A DNA stretch of 64,000 nt from [Pasteurella] mairii (GCA_900454475.1 UGSS01000002.1:372001-436000), one strand, 5' to 3'. Numbered from the stretch's first letter, positions 35,092 through 42,985 are shown. A program made the numbers and translations. Notes: generated by a model not told the origin, from the letters alone.

Positions 35092-35096
35092 TAGCT
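35092..35096. repeat. Right flanking direct repeat of the Mu-like prophage (TAGCT)
   Basis: TAGCT directly follows the terminal CA and equals 25201-25205, as expected of a transposition target duplication. Confidence 0.55.
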
Positions 35097-35152
35097 ACTT
35101 GAGTTATATAACTATTTTATTGCTTTTATTTACATTAGAGCGCAATGAGGTG

Positions 35153-35184
35153 AAAAAGAGTTGGTTTGGTTACCAACTCTTTTT
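35153..35184. terminator. Terminator of the TonB receptor gene
   Basis: AAAAAGAGTTGGT pairs perfectly with ACCAACTCTTTTT around a 6-nt loop. A- and T-runs on both sides let it work in both directions. It ends the receptor transcript on the minus strand. Confidence 0.85.
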
Positions 35185-35193
35185 ACGCTCTGA

Positions 35194-37716
35194 TTAGAAT
35201 TGTATATCAAGCCCTAAAATAAAATTTCTTCCCATTTGCGGGACATAAGGCAGAAATGAGTTGTGAATATATATTTCCTCGTTGAGTAAGTTGTTGGCTT
35301 GTAAGGAAATTTTATAGTTTACTTCTTTATATTTATTCACATAATCAATGCCGAGATTGAGGAGATGATAGCCTTTAGTTTTTTCTTCATAGATATCAAT
35401 TTTATCTAATTTATTTCCGTCAACTTTATCCGGGCGATCATCATCTTTCTCTCTGGTGAATAATGATTTGGAGATTTTATCTTGTTTAAATACTCGGGTG
35501 TATTCTATAAAACCTGACCACGATGAATTAAATTGGCTGTTCAATCTCAATCCTATTCTTGCCGGTGGAACTCGAGGTGCATTACGATTCGGGCGATCTA
35601 TCTGTTCTCTACCGACTACTTCGTAATTACATTCTTCTTCATCCCATTCATTGGTGAAACATTGTTCGCGATAAATTTTATCGCCGAAAATTTTAGGTAA
35701 ATCAAATAATTTTCCACGAACATAATCACCAAATAATGTCATTTGATGATTTGGAGTAAAGTGGTAACTTATTTCTCCTTCAATTCCTTGGAATTTGGCT
35801 TTTGATTGTAAATAACGTCTTACGTATAAATTTCCGCTACGATAAAGGTTTTCGGCGTGAATATAGTTTTTAAATCGATTTTGATAAATACTTAATTTAT
35901 ACTCCCATTTATCACTTAGATGTTCTAGTGTAATTTCAATATTATTTGAGCGTTCTTTGTTTAAATGACGGTTGCCATATTCAAAAGAGTTTGTTGCTAG
36001 ATGTTTACCATAATAATACAGCTCTTTTGCAGTAGGTAATCGTTCATTGTGTGATAGATTTAACGAAATAGAATAGTCCGGATGGAAATTCCATAAACTA
36101 GTTAGCGAGTAAGAAAATGCTTGTTGTTTATTGGTTGATAAATCCGGGTATTCACTACCTGGCTTGGTATAATCTTTAAGTAAATCCATATCATAATCAA
36201 CTGGAATACGTTGTTTTTCAAAGCGTCCGGCTAATTCAAAGATAAAATTTTTGTAACTGAACTGTTCCAAGCCAAAGAGACTGAATTGTTTAGACGTATT
36301 GCTGACTAATGGATTACGTTCACTCATTTCACGTTCGCCGATAGTCGTTGGTACATCTCCCAAATTGGTTGGTGGTCCAATGCGTGATACCCTTGTTTTT
36401 TGTGTTTGATATTGTGCGCCCCAGATACCGGTTAAGTTACCAATAGGCTGATGGTGAAATTCAATTCTTCCGTTAAATCCCCGATTGGTAAACTGCGCCA
36501 GTGGTTGACCGTATAATGCTTGAGCATCTTTTATTTTTCTTTGTTTAGCGTGTATATTATCATTAGGACTGATATAAGCCTTACCGTCACCTTTTTCATC
36601 ATGATAATAATCTGCCCAAGCGAAGCTGAATTTCATTCGTTCGATACCTTTGAACGGTTGTCTTATTTCCCCTTGTAAATCGATCCGTTTTGCTTCCATA
36701 TCAACCCATGGACCGGGAGAACTGTGATCGTGTTGATGCCCATAGACATTGTCGTGACTGTGTGGTTTGGCAAGATCATAATCCGTACCACAATGGAAAT
36801 GGATCGTATCAATGACATCCGAGTCTTCCATTAGGTGTGGGTAGGGCAATAAATATTCCCGTCTTATCATAGAGTTTTTTTGTACATCATAAATATGAGT
36901 ACTGCAATTATCTAACATATGGTTATGGCCAGGTAAACCGTATCGGTCTTTACGACGGCTATAAGAAACGCCAATATATCCATTATCGTCGATAAATGAT
37001 AGACCGATTGTTCCAACTTTAGAGCGACTGTAGGTGTCGGGAACATAATTCAATGTTTCACCCAAATTAATGGCGGGAACATGATAATTATCAGAATGGC
37101 GTCGTAGCCCCTCTAAGCGCAACGCAATGTTTTTACTTAAAGCAAGACTTACTCCTGCTGTTAGGGCTTTCTCTTTACTTGCGCTATCTAAACGGGAATA
37201 GATTTCTCCCTCATAACCGTTTTTCGGCATTTCGGTTAAGATCCGTTTATCGACAACATTAATCACACCGGCTGGAGATGCACTCGCATAAAGTAAAGTT
37301 GATGTTCCTCGGACAATTTCGACTTGTTGTGCTAATAAAGAATCTGCTGCAATAGCATGATCCGGTGAAATTGTGGACATATCAATTACATCCGAACCAT
37401 TTTGTAATATTTTTATCCTTACCCCCTCTTGCCCACGAATAATCGGTGAGCTGGAACCACCGCCAAAAGGGTTACTGTGTACGCCGAGCTCACCCGCTAG
37501 GGCATTTCCTAATGTGGCAGAACGCAAGGCGAGTTTTTTTCGATCTACAATATCATCACTTAAATTTACTGCTTTCTCGGCAATACTTCCCGACAACTTA
37601 TTTTGTTGAGAGGTCTCAACAGTGATTTCATCAAGTATTTCGGTTCCCTGCGCATGACCGGTATTAATACTGATATAGCCGGATATTAATAAAGCAACCA
37701 TCGTCTTTTTATACAT
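35194..37716 (-). CDS. ZnuD-like TonB-dependent outer-membrane receptor
   Basis: An 840-residue protein with a signal peptide (to about residue 22), a TonB box-like ILDEITVET, a plug domain and a 22-strand-type barrel ending in F. The barrel closely follows Neisseria ZnuD (GYE/KHDEKGDGKAY, HHQPIGNLTG, NERLPTAKELYYYGKHLATN, HLNKERSNNIE, NAPRVPPARIGL, PQMGRNF). A loop near residues 270-345 is rich in His and Cys (HFHCGTDYD, HSHDNVYGHQHDH), suited to zinc. ZnuD imports zinc and perhaps haem. ATG 37716 with GGGAG upstream is preferred over an ATG seven codons earlier. Confidence 0.82.
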   Translation of the reverse strand: MYKKTMVALLISGYISINTGHAQGTEILDEITVETSQQNKLSGSIAEKAVNLSDDIVDRKKLALRSATLGNALAGELGVHSNPFGGGSSSPIIRGQEGVRIKILQNGSDVIDMSTISPDHAIAADSLLAQQVEIVRGTSTLLYASASPAGVINVVDKRILTEMPKNGYEGEIYSRLDSASKEKALTAGVSLALSKNIALRLEGLRRHSDNYHVPAINLGETLNYVPDTYSRSKVGTIGLSFIDDNGYIGVSYSRRKDRYGLPGHNHMLDNCSTHIYDVQKNSMIRREYLLPYPHLMEDSDVIDTIHFHCGTDYDLAKPHSHDNVYGHQHDHSSPGPWVDMEAKRIDLQGEIRQPFKGIERMKFSFAWADYYHDEKGDGKAYISPNDNIHAKQRKIKDAQALYGQPLAQFTNRGFNGRIEFHHQPIGNLTGIWGAQYQTQKTRVSRIGPPTNLGDVPTTIGEREMSERNPLVSNTSKQFSLFGLEQFSYKNFIFELAGRFEKQRIPVDYDMDLLKDYTKPGSEYPDLSTNKQQAFSYSLTSLWNFHPDYSISLNLSHNERLPTAKELYYYGKHLATNSFEYGNRHLNKERSNNIEITLEHLSDKWEYKLSIYQNRFKNYIHAENLYRSGNLYVRRYLQSKAKFQGIEGEISYHFTPNHQMTLFGDYVRGKLFDLPKIFGDKIYREQCFTNEWDEEECNYEVVGREQIDRPNRNAPRVPPARIGLRLNSQFNSSWSGFIEYTRVFKQDKISKSLFTREKDDDRPDKVDGNKLDKIDIYEEKTKGYHLLNLGIDYVNKYKEVNYKISLQANNLLNEEIYIHNSFLPYVPQMGRNFILGLDIQF

Positions 37717-37736
37717 TTTTTCTCCCAAATATCGCA

Positions 37737-37762
37737 AGATTAACTTTAATAAAAATTAATCT
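37737..37762. promoter_or_regulatory. Inverted repeat upstream of the TonB receptor
   Basis: AGATTAA-N12-TTAATCT, 21 bp before the receptor ATG. It could be the operator of a metal regulator, but it does not match the Zur or Fur consensus well. From 37763 to 37912 the DNA is AT-rich without a gene. Confidence 0.3.
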
Positions 37763-37912
37763 CATTACAAATCTTATTTCGTGACGAAAAATAATAAATA
37801 AAAAATGAGGAAATTACAAAGGATAAATGAGTTAAAAAGCAAAAAAGATCTATGGAAGGGCATTATTTTCAAATTAACAGCATGTTTTTTCAACATTCTC
37901 TAAACAGAACTT

Positions 37913-38085
37913 TGTGATCTTTTTTTTCTCAAAATTTTAGGAGATCACATGGAAGATCACATCAACCGATGACAAAGGCATATTTTTATTTACAAGGCGA
38001 ACATATAAAAATTGCTAATTTATTGAAATTTATATGTTTTTTGACAAGGCTCACAATATTCTACAGTGCATTGGCGGAACGGACG
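37913..38085. repeat. Left copy of a 173-bp direct repeat ending in the att core
   Basis: This copy is about 90 percent identical by eye to 48021-48194. It begins TGTGATCTTTTTTTTCTC, holds two AGATCACAT motifs 12 bp apart (37942 and 37954) and ends with the core TGGCGGAACGGACG (38072-38085). In the right copy the same sequence lies between the integrase gene and the tRNA, so it is satellite int-side arm DNA found outside the satellite. Confidence 0.85.
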
Positions 38086-38148
38086 ACCGTCGATTTATGT
38101 TGTAATATATTGATTTTTAAGGATATTTAGCTTGATTTTATTCGCGTT

Positions 38149-38169
38149 AGATCACATAGAAGATCACAT
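38149..38169. other. Inner arm-type sites beside the left att core
   Basis: Two AGATCACAT motifs, 12 bp apart (38149 and 38161), 63 bp inside the left core. The same pairs occur at 37942/37954 and 48050/48062. They are likely integrase arm or AlpA/Xis sites. The rest of 38086-38335 is AT-rich with no gene. Confidence 0.55.
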
Positions 38170-38335
38170 CAAAAATAATTTATGCTTTTATCGTTAAACA
38201 TTGTCATCTAACAAGGGTAAAAAGCATAATGAAAAATTTTAATGTAAATTGTCATTTTTGAGCTAAAAAAACAGATTAAAAATTGATGGCGTTATTGAGT
38301 GAAAAAAATTTTTTTTGGCTGGGTGGGTGAAAACG

Positions 38336-38658
38336 TTGGGAAAATTGGGAAAATTGGGAAAATCGTCGATTTTGTTTTATTATTCAATAGGATACAAAAA
38401 AATAAATTTGGGAAAATTTGCCCAAAATTTGGGAAAATTCATCCCATTTTTTGGGAAGATTGCAAGATTGGTTAAAAAATAATCTATTTTTGGCGGCGGT
38501 TGCACGATTTTTTAATAAAAAATGTATTTTTTCAGTTTGGGAAGATTTGGGAAAATTTAATATCAATTTGGGAAGATTTGGGAAAATAAAAAAGTGATAA
38601 CTTATTGATTTATATATTATATATATTGTTAATCTATCTATTTTCCCAATTTTCCCAT
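38336..38658. other. Presumed replication origin of the satellite (iterons and AT-rich core)
   Basis: TTGGGAAAAT or TTGGGAAGAT occurs in direct orientation at 38336, 38345, 38354, 38408, 38429, 38451, 38537, 38547, 38568 and 38578, and inverted at 38640 and 38649. A run of nearly pure A/T (38588-38639) lies between the direct and inverted groups. Iterons next to an AT-rich stretch and a primase-helicase gene are the layout of P4-like origins, where the gene product binds the iterons. No gene is seen here. Confidence 0.75.
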
Positions 38659-38701
38659 AATTTTTACCATATCTAGCCAAAAAATGTTTTTTATCGACAA
38701 T

Positions 38702-38730
38702 AAAAAAGCCAACTTTGAAAGTTGGCTCTG
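38702..38730 (-). terminator. Terminator of the satellite replication operon
   Basis: AGCCAACTTT-G-AAAGTTGGCT with a T run on the minus strand, 20 bp behind the primase-helicase stop. Confidence 0.85.
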
Positions 38731-38749
38731 CTGAAAATTGAGACTTGGT

Positions 38750-40921
38750 TTATTCTTCTTCATCGTCTTCAATTAATGCCGGATAAACAACGTAAAATCG
38801 TTTGCCTTTACTGTTCATGAGTTTTTCTAATGATGCCGGCACTTTATGCTGATACGGTCTCGTTTTCTGTTCTTTTCCCGCCCTGATCATGTTGTGCTGT
38901 TCCATTTTCTCAAACACAATCTTTTTAGGGTAACCACTGAGCAATATCACATCATTAAAGGCTTTCGGATGGATATAAAAATGCTCCCTTTCTAGTCCGC
39001 TCACCTCTAAAATGCGATAGCCTAGAATTTTATTAATTATTCTTTGTGTTGGCGGTTCTGGGATTTGAATAAATCCACTTTCTGCATTTTCATCAAGCCA
39101 ACCATTGAAAAATTCAATAATTCTAGCTTCTTCTCTGTCTGTGGTTCCAAAATCTGCAAGCCAATCATGAAATGATTTAATTAGGCATTCCCGGTTATCT
39201 TCTTCGCTCCATTTCGTCAAATGGCGCGCGAGATGTAGGGCAGTTTCTAAAATCGCAAAATTAGAGGCGACACGCTGCACTTGTGAGGCGGTATTCTCTG
39301 ATAATCTATCTGCCCATAATGCTTTAAATCGCTTGTATTCGTCTTTAATGAGTTGTGGATTATCGGCAATAAACTTTATCCATTCTCGACCAATTGCGCC
39401 ATAATGTTGGAAACTTGCCTCATTTAAGTGGTCTGCATGGTCTTTATTATTGATAAATCCATGTAAATGCGTGGCTTCAATTAACGGAACGTTCAACAAG
39501 CGCACCAATTGCCCCGCGTTAATATCCACACCTTTAGATTTTAAAAAGCCTTCAACATCTTTTTCACCGGTAGAAAGTGCGGTGATTTTCCAACGAGAAA
39601 GCTCATCATTTCCGCCCTCTTTCATGCCTTTTGCTCTGCCTTTTTCATTGAATAATGAATAGGCAATATTTTCGACGTCAAAAATTTTCTTAGCTTGCCC
39701 CAATTCATCAAGGGTAATAAAACCGTCATTTCTTGCGCTTGCTTCATTGCTAAGTGCCGTCGGTGTGGTGTTCCAAGATAAATCAATTAAATCCGGATTT
39801 CCGTATATGCTATTGGCGATATTAAGCGTTGTTGTTTTCCCTTTACTTGAAGCATTAAATAAATGCACGCCGAAACTTTTCGCATTAATAAAACGTAAAA
39901 TCGGGCTTGCTAACGCGGTGGCAACGCCTAACATCATTGATGTATTTTTATTCACGTAGCGCGCGATTTCATTCTGCCAACTTTCAACGGTTCCCTTGAC
40001 ATCATAGCCGCTAGAATTGGCACTTTTATTTTTAAAAATAATCGGCTGGCTAGGGTTTCCGATAATTTCCCCGCTTGGCAATAAATACGCGCCATTATGC
40101 CAGCCTGTAGAATGTGTTACCGACCAATTTTCAACGGATAACCCCACAGAATGAAAATGTTCAACAAGATTTTGCGTTATCCCGGTTTTTGAGGTCATTT
40201 TTAACCCTTGATTTTTTAACAACCGCCAAGCGGTATCACTGCCAAAATCCCCGCAATTAATTGCTTCTATGCGTGGTGCTTTTTCGTCGGCGTTATGCCA
40301 TTGGAAAATATAAAAATAGTCGCCATTTTCATTTTTTCCTTTGCCAATAAGGGTTAATTTATCGCAAACCCATTTTAGATCTTCCCGCAAAATTTCGCCG
40401 GTTTCTCTATCCACTTTCGGCACAACATAAAACAACCCACTTAACACGCCATTATCACGATAATCAATATAAGGCGTTGTTTTCGGTTGCGTGCTATCTA
40501 TCGTACTTTGTGCAATCATTTTAGCGGTTTCGTCATCTTTTCTAATTCGTCTAATATAATCGCTACAGTTTTCGATCATTTCACCGGTAAGCGCATTGTG
40601 AAAACGGACAATTTCCGCATCGGTTTTCGTTGCCAAATTGTAACAAATGGCGCTTTTCTGTTCTTCTGTTAGCCCGCAATCAAACAATTGAATATAACGT
40701 TGATTTTTCGGCGAAATGTTTAAATTAACAATATTTTTCAATGGATTAGCGCCAAAAATAAAAGGCTTAAATTTTACGTCGCGTTGAAGAATATTTTCAT
40801 TTAAAAATAACCATTGTTCGCCTTTGCCATTCCCCCATATATCCCAGGCATTATTGCCGATTAAGACAATCATATCTTCAAGCGGTTTAGGGGATGTGGG
40901 TTTATATTTACCGTTCATCAT
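38750..40921 (-). CDS. DUF927-domain helicase/primase of the satellite
   Basis: A 723-residue protein. The middle third is a DUF927 ATPase with Walker A NASSKGKTTT (about 356-365) and Walker B GFITLDELG (about 400-408). The N-terminal 250 residues are a variable region where P4 alpha has its primase, but no clear primase zinc motif is visible. The C-terminal part (PPTQRIINKILGYR, HPKAFNDVI) looks like a small winged helix that could bind the origin. It is the last gene of its operon, beside the iterons, and most likely starts satellite replication. An uptake signal lies within it (near 39579). Confidence 0.8.
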   Translation of the reverse strand: MMNGKYKPTSPKPLEDMIVLIGNNAWDIWGNGKGEQWLFLNENILQRDVKFKPFIFGANPLKNIVNLNISPKNQRYIQLFDCGLTEEQKSAICYNLATKTDAEIVRFHNALTGEMIENCSDYIRRIRKDDETAKMIAQSTIDSTQPKTTPYIDYRDNGVLSGLFYVVPKVDRETGEILREDLKWVCDKLTLIGKGKNENGDYFYIFQWHNADEKAPRIEAINCGDFGSDTAWRLLKNQGLKMTSKTGITQNLVEHFHSVGLSVENWSVTHSTGWHNGAYLLPSGEIIGNPSQPIIFKNKSANSSGYDVKGTVESWQNEIARYVNKNTSMMLGVATALASPILRFINAKSFGVHLFNASSKGKTTTLNIANSIYGNPDLIDLSWNTTPTALSNEASARNDGFITLDELGQAKKIFDVENIAYSLFNEKGRAKGMKEGGNDELSRWKITALSTGEKDVEGFLKSKGVDINAGQLVRLLNVPLIEATHLHGFINNKDHADHLNEASFQHYGAIGREWIKFIADNPQLIKDEYKRFKALWADRLSENTASQVQRVASNFAILETALHLARHLTKWSEEDNRECLIKSFHDWLADFGTTDREEARIIEFFNGWLDENAESGFIQIPEPPTQRIINKILGYRILEVSGLEREHFYIHPKAFNDVILLSGYPKKIVFEKMEQHNMIRAGKEQKTRPYQHKVPASLEKLMNSKGKRFYVVYPALIEDDEEE

Positions 40922-40973
40922 AATTTACCTTGATTTAGTCACCGCCTTAATAAAAAGGCGGTGAATTGTTTCA

Positions 40974-41189
40974 TTAATCTAATAACCCTTTTTCTTTCAA
41001 AATCCCCTTGTAAATCCCCTCCGGATAGGTTTTTCGCTGAAAGGGCGGTAGCGTTCTTCTGTTTTTTGTGGGCTTTTGTGATTTCCTCTCAAGTTTTCGC
41101 TTTCTTGCTACTCTTCCTAAATTTACATCGTTATGTTGTTCCAGCGATATTTTGGATAATTGAAAAATCAGTTGGGTAAATAGGCTCAT
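40974..41189 (-). CDS. Small basic protein in the satellite replication operon
   Basis: A 71-residue, strongly basic protein (GRVARKRKLERKSQKPTKNR) with no domain I recognise. Its ATG overlaps the stop of the preceding gene (ATGA), and AGAGGGG lies 7 nt upstream, so translation is likely. The charge suggests binding to nucleic acid. The 52 bp to the next gene contain no promoter or hairpin. Confidence 0.55.
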   Translation of the reverse strand: MSLFTQLIFQLSKISLEQHNDVNLGRVARKRKLERKSQKPTKNRRTLPPFQRKTYPEGIYKGILKEKGLLD

Positions 41190-41431
41190 TTTTTATCCCC
41201 TCTAATAAATTCGCCTACGAGTTTCTGACGTTTAGTATTGGCTTCAAGGGCATTTTCAAGCATAGTACTAGCTGTCCATAACACATTGTTTATCATTTCA
41301 TCGTTAGCGGTGAAGGCGTTATTCGTTAAAAAATCTTCACAGATATAATCTAAAATGGCTTTTGCTTGAAAAATATATTGCTCAACTTCAAAATTCACTT
41401 TGCTATATTCTTGAAATTTATCGTTATTCAT
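41186..41431 (-). CDS. Small satellite protein of unknown function
   Basis: An 81-residue helix-rich protein (FEVEQYIFQAKAILDYICED, NNVLWTASTMLENALEANTK). The start at ATG 41431 has a GGAGGGAAAGGA ribosome site and lies inside the end of the gene before it; the longer frame upstream is a shadow of that gene. It ends in an ATGA overlap with the next gene. No known family is evident. Chained overlaps show it belongs to the replication operon. Confidence 0.55.
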   Translation of the reverse strand: MNNDKFQEYSKVNFEVEQYIFQAKAILDYICEDFLTNNAFTANDEMINNVLWTASTMLENALEANTKRQKLVGEFIRGDKK

Positions 41432-41675
41432 CTTCCTTTCCCTCCGCTTGTAACAGTTTTTCCAACGTGGCACGTTTTTCTTCAATAAATTGATTGTAAA
41501 CATCCATAACATCGGCAATCAGTAACGGAAGTTCATTGTCGTTGCCATACGTCACTGCAAGAATAATCAGCTCGGCAAAACAAGCATTTTTTTCTAAGGC
41601 AAGATTTAAATCATTCATGGCGCGATCAATCGCCGGATTTAAAATGGCACAACTGCGATGGGCTAAATTATGCAT
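41424..41675 (-). CDS. Small satellite protein of unknown function
   Basis: An 83-residue acidic, helical protein with an N-terminal AHRSCAILNPAIDRAMNDLN stretch and ADVMDVYNQFIEEKRATLEK later. It overlaps the Icd-like gene by 8 bp at its start and the next small gene by 8 bp at its end. No family is recognised. Similar short acidic genes sit at this place in other satellites between regulator and primase. Confidence 0.55.
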   Translation of the reverse strand: MHNLAHRSCAILNPAIDRAMNDLNLALEKNACFAELIILAVTYGNDNELPLLIADVMDVYNQFIEEKRATLEKLLQAEGKEDE

Positions 41676-42285
41676 AAATCACCTCCTTGGCAAAAGTGCG
41701 GTCGATTTCGGCGCGGTTTTGAAATTGCCACGCTTGCAACAAAAGCCAGTTTTTGGCTAATTTCGCGCGGGCGGTTTGTTCGTCGTCGGCTTGAATGGCA
41801 AGACGAGAACGCGGGAAAGTGTTGAGGGTTAAGTCGGTATCGGCTAAGTGTTGGCGGTTTATGCCTAAAAATAGATAGATCATCGGCGGAGTTTCCTTGT
41901 ATAAATTGATGGAAGTTACCGCTTGAGTTGTCACGCTTGGGCGGTAACGTTTAGCGGGGTGACAAACTGCGATACAAGGAACACAGCCAACGATTAAACG
42001 TTGCCCGCTAAACGCTACCATTGAGAGAAGAACACCTAGGGCGTTTTCTTTGGGTGTGTTTAGCTTACAAACAAAAATAGCACGGTTTAATGGCGTGCTT
42101 TTGTTCGCCTTGCATAAATTCGAGTTGTCACGCTCGGCACTTGATTTTGCAAGTGCGAGGAAAGGATAATTTCTCATGGCATTTTTTGTCAACTCAAAAT
42201 GATAAAAAAATGCCCCGCACTTTGTTGTAAATTTAATAAACCACTTGATTTTATTAAATTTTTCTATATTATGAAATTTGTTCAT
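41668..42285 (-). CDS. Icd-like (host division inhibitor/Ash-type) satellite protein
   Basis: A 205-residue reading frame. The middle (MVAFSGQRLIVGC) and the stretch AKRYRPSVTTQAVTSINLY followed by MIYLFLGINRQ are the signature of the so-called host cell division inhibitor Icd-like proteins of P4-like elements. In P1, icd RNA/protein blocks division; for satellite versions the activity is mostly untested. The N-terminal 50 residues are poorly conserved, and the true start may be further in. An internal ATG at MIYLFLG could give a 70-residue product. An uptake signal lies near its 3' end. Confidence 0.65.
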   Translation of the reverse strand: MNKFHNIEKFNKIKWFIKFTTKCGAFFYHFELTKNAMRNYPFLALAKSSAERDNSNLCKANKSTPLNRAIFVCKLNTPKENALGVLLSMVAFSGQRLIVGCVPCIAVCHPAKRYRPSVTTQAVTSINLYKETPPMIYLFLGINRQHLADTDLTLNTFPRSRLAIQADDEQTARAKLAKNWLLLQAWQFQNRAEIDRTFAKEVIYA

Positions 42286-42353
42286 CTCATTATTCCTTTT
42301 GATGAATATTTTTAATTACTTGATCGTGTTGGGTTTTATAACCGTTATTGCTT

Positions 42354-42378
42354 AAGGCTTGCATTCATGGCAAGCCTT
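42354..42378 (+). terminator. Hairpin before the Icd-like gene, T-run on the plus strand
   Basis: AAGGCTTGC and GCAAGCCTT pair perfectly around a 7-nt loop and are followed on the plus strand by TATTTTTAT. On the minus strand, in the direction of the operon, there is no T run. It lies where P4 carries its immunity leader, so an antisense or immunity RNA is possible. Confidence 0.45.
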
Positions 42379-42395
42379 TATTTTTATGGCTAAAA

Positions 42396-42626
42396 TCATT
42401 CTTTTGGCGGATGTTTGTATTTCTCAAAAATTCTATTTTTTACGTTGGTATCATCATGCCAACTTGCTACTTGAATATGTGTAATTTCTCCCATAAACTT
42501 CCCTTTAAAATTCCCACATTTGCCACAAGTTAACTCGGCTGTGACGGTTGTCGGCGTCGGTCTATCGGAGGTGCGAATATTGGTGCTGTTTCCGCATAGC
42601 GGGCAATTTATTGTTAATCCTGCCAT
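42396..42626 (-). CDS. Ogr/Delta-type zinc-finger protein
   Basis: A 76-residue protein beginning MAGLTINCPLCGNS with RTSDRPTP, then a second pair LTCGKCGNFKGKF. The C-x2-C, about 25 residues, C-x2-C pattern and the RTS after the first pair match the Ogr/Delta family. P2 Ogr and P4 Delta activate P2 late promoters; P4 uses Delta to turn on helper late genes. This supports a P2-like helper. It starts 1 bp behind alpA. Confidence 0.72.
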   Translation of the reverse strand: MAGLTINCPLCGNSTNIRTSDRPTPTTVTAELTCGKCGNFKGKFMGEITHIQVASWHDDTNVKNRIFEKYKHPPKE

Positions 42627-42627
42627 C

Positions 42628-42834
42628 TTATTTATCCCCTTTGTTGCCTAGTTGTTGAATGTATGCATCAATTTCTTCAACGCGATAGCGGTTTAATCTG
42701 CCTACTTTAACCGGCTTTGGAAAATTGCCGGCAACTGCTGCCTCATAGATAAATTGTCGAGAGACGTTAAGCATGGTGCATACGTCATTTGATGAATAAA
42801 AAAGCGGTTTAATTTCAGAATTTTGTGTTTCCAT
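42628..42834 (-). CDS. AlpA-family regulator (second copy, replication operon)
   Basis: A 68-residue MerR-like helix-turn-helix protein: FYSSNDVCTMLNVSRQFIYE, then FPKPVKVGRLNRYRVEEIDAYIQQ. AlpA proteins act as excisionase and operon activators in P4-like elements and PICIs. GGGAAA precedes ATG 42834; the frame is open 14 codons further up without a ribosome site. It is the first gene of the replication operon. Confidence 0.8.
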   Translation of the reverse strand: METQNSEIKPLFYSSNDVCTMLNVSRQFIYEAAVAGNFPKPVKVGRLNRYRVEEIDAYIQQLGNKGDK

Positions 42835-42936
42835 AAATTTCCCTTGTGTGGTTGTAAAATATTGTAAGCCTGTCACGCTTATGTATTGCTTTGTCGGGGG
42901 TTATGGTAGGGAGATATAGGATGCTGAAATATAAGA

Positions 42937-42968
42937 AAACCTAGTTTTTAATATTAAAAACTAGGTTT
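42937..42968. terminator. Perfect 15-bp palindromic terminator
   Basis: AAACCTAGTTTTTAA and its exact complement with a 2-nt centre. It ends the lone gene at 42986 on the minus strand and separates it from the replication operon. Confidence 0.75.
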
Positions 42969-42985
42969 AGAACATTGGGATTTAC

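Noticed and set aside
38336-38658. CRISPR array
   Set aside because: The repeats are 9-10 bp and contiguous or irregularly spaced, without spacers of constant length and without cas genes.
38384-38680. 98-codon minus-strand open frame through the iteron region
   Set aside because: Its sequence is the translation of the TTGGGAAAAT repeats (repeated FPNLPK/FPKSS), it has no ribosome site, and it lies behind the operon terminator.
41536-41760. 74-codon plus-strand frame within the satellite small genes
   Set aside because: It is a shadow of the overlapping minus-strand genes, which have ribosome sites and chained overlaps.
42348-42533. 61-codon plus-strand frame opposite the Ogr-like gene
   Set aside because: It covers a hairpin and the zinc-finger gene on the other strand; there is no supporting signal.
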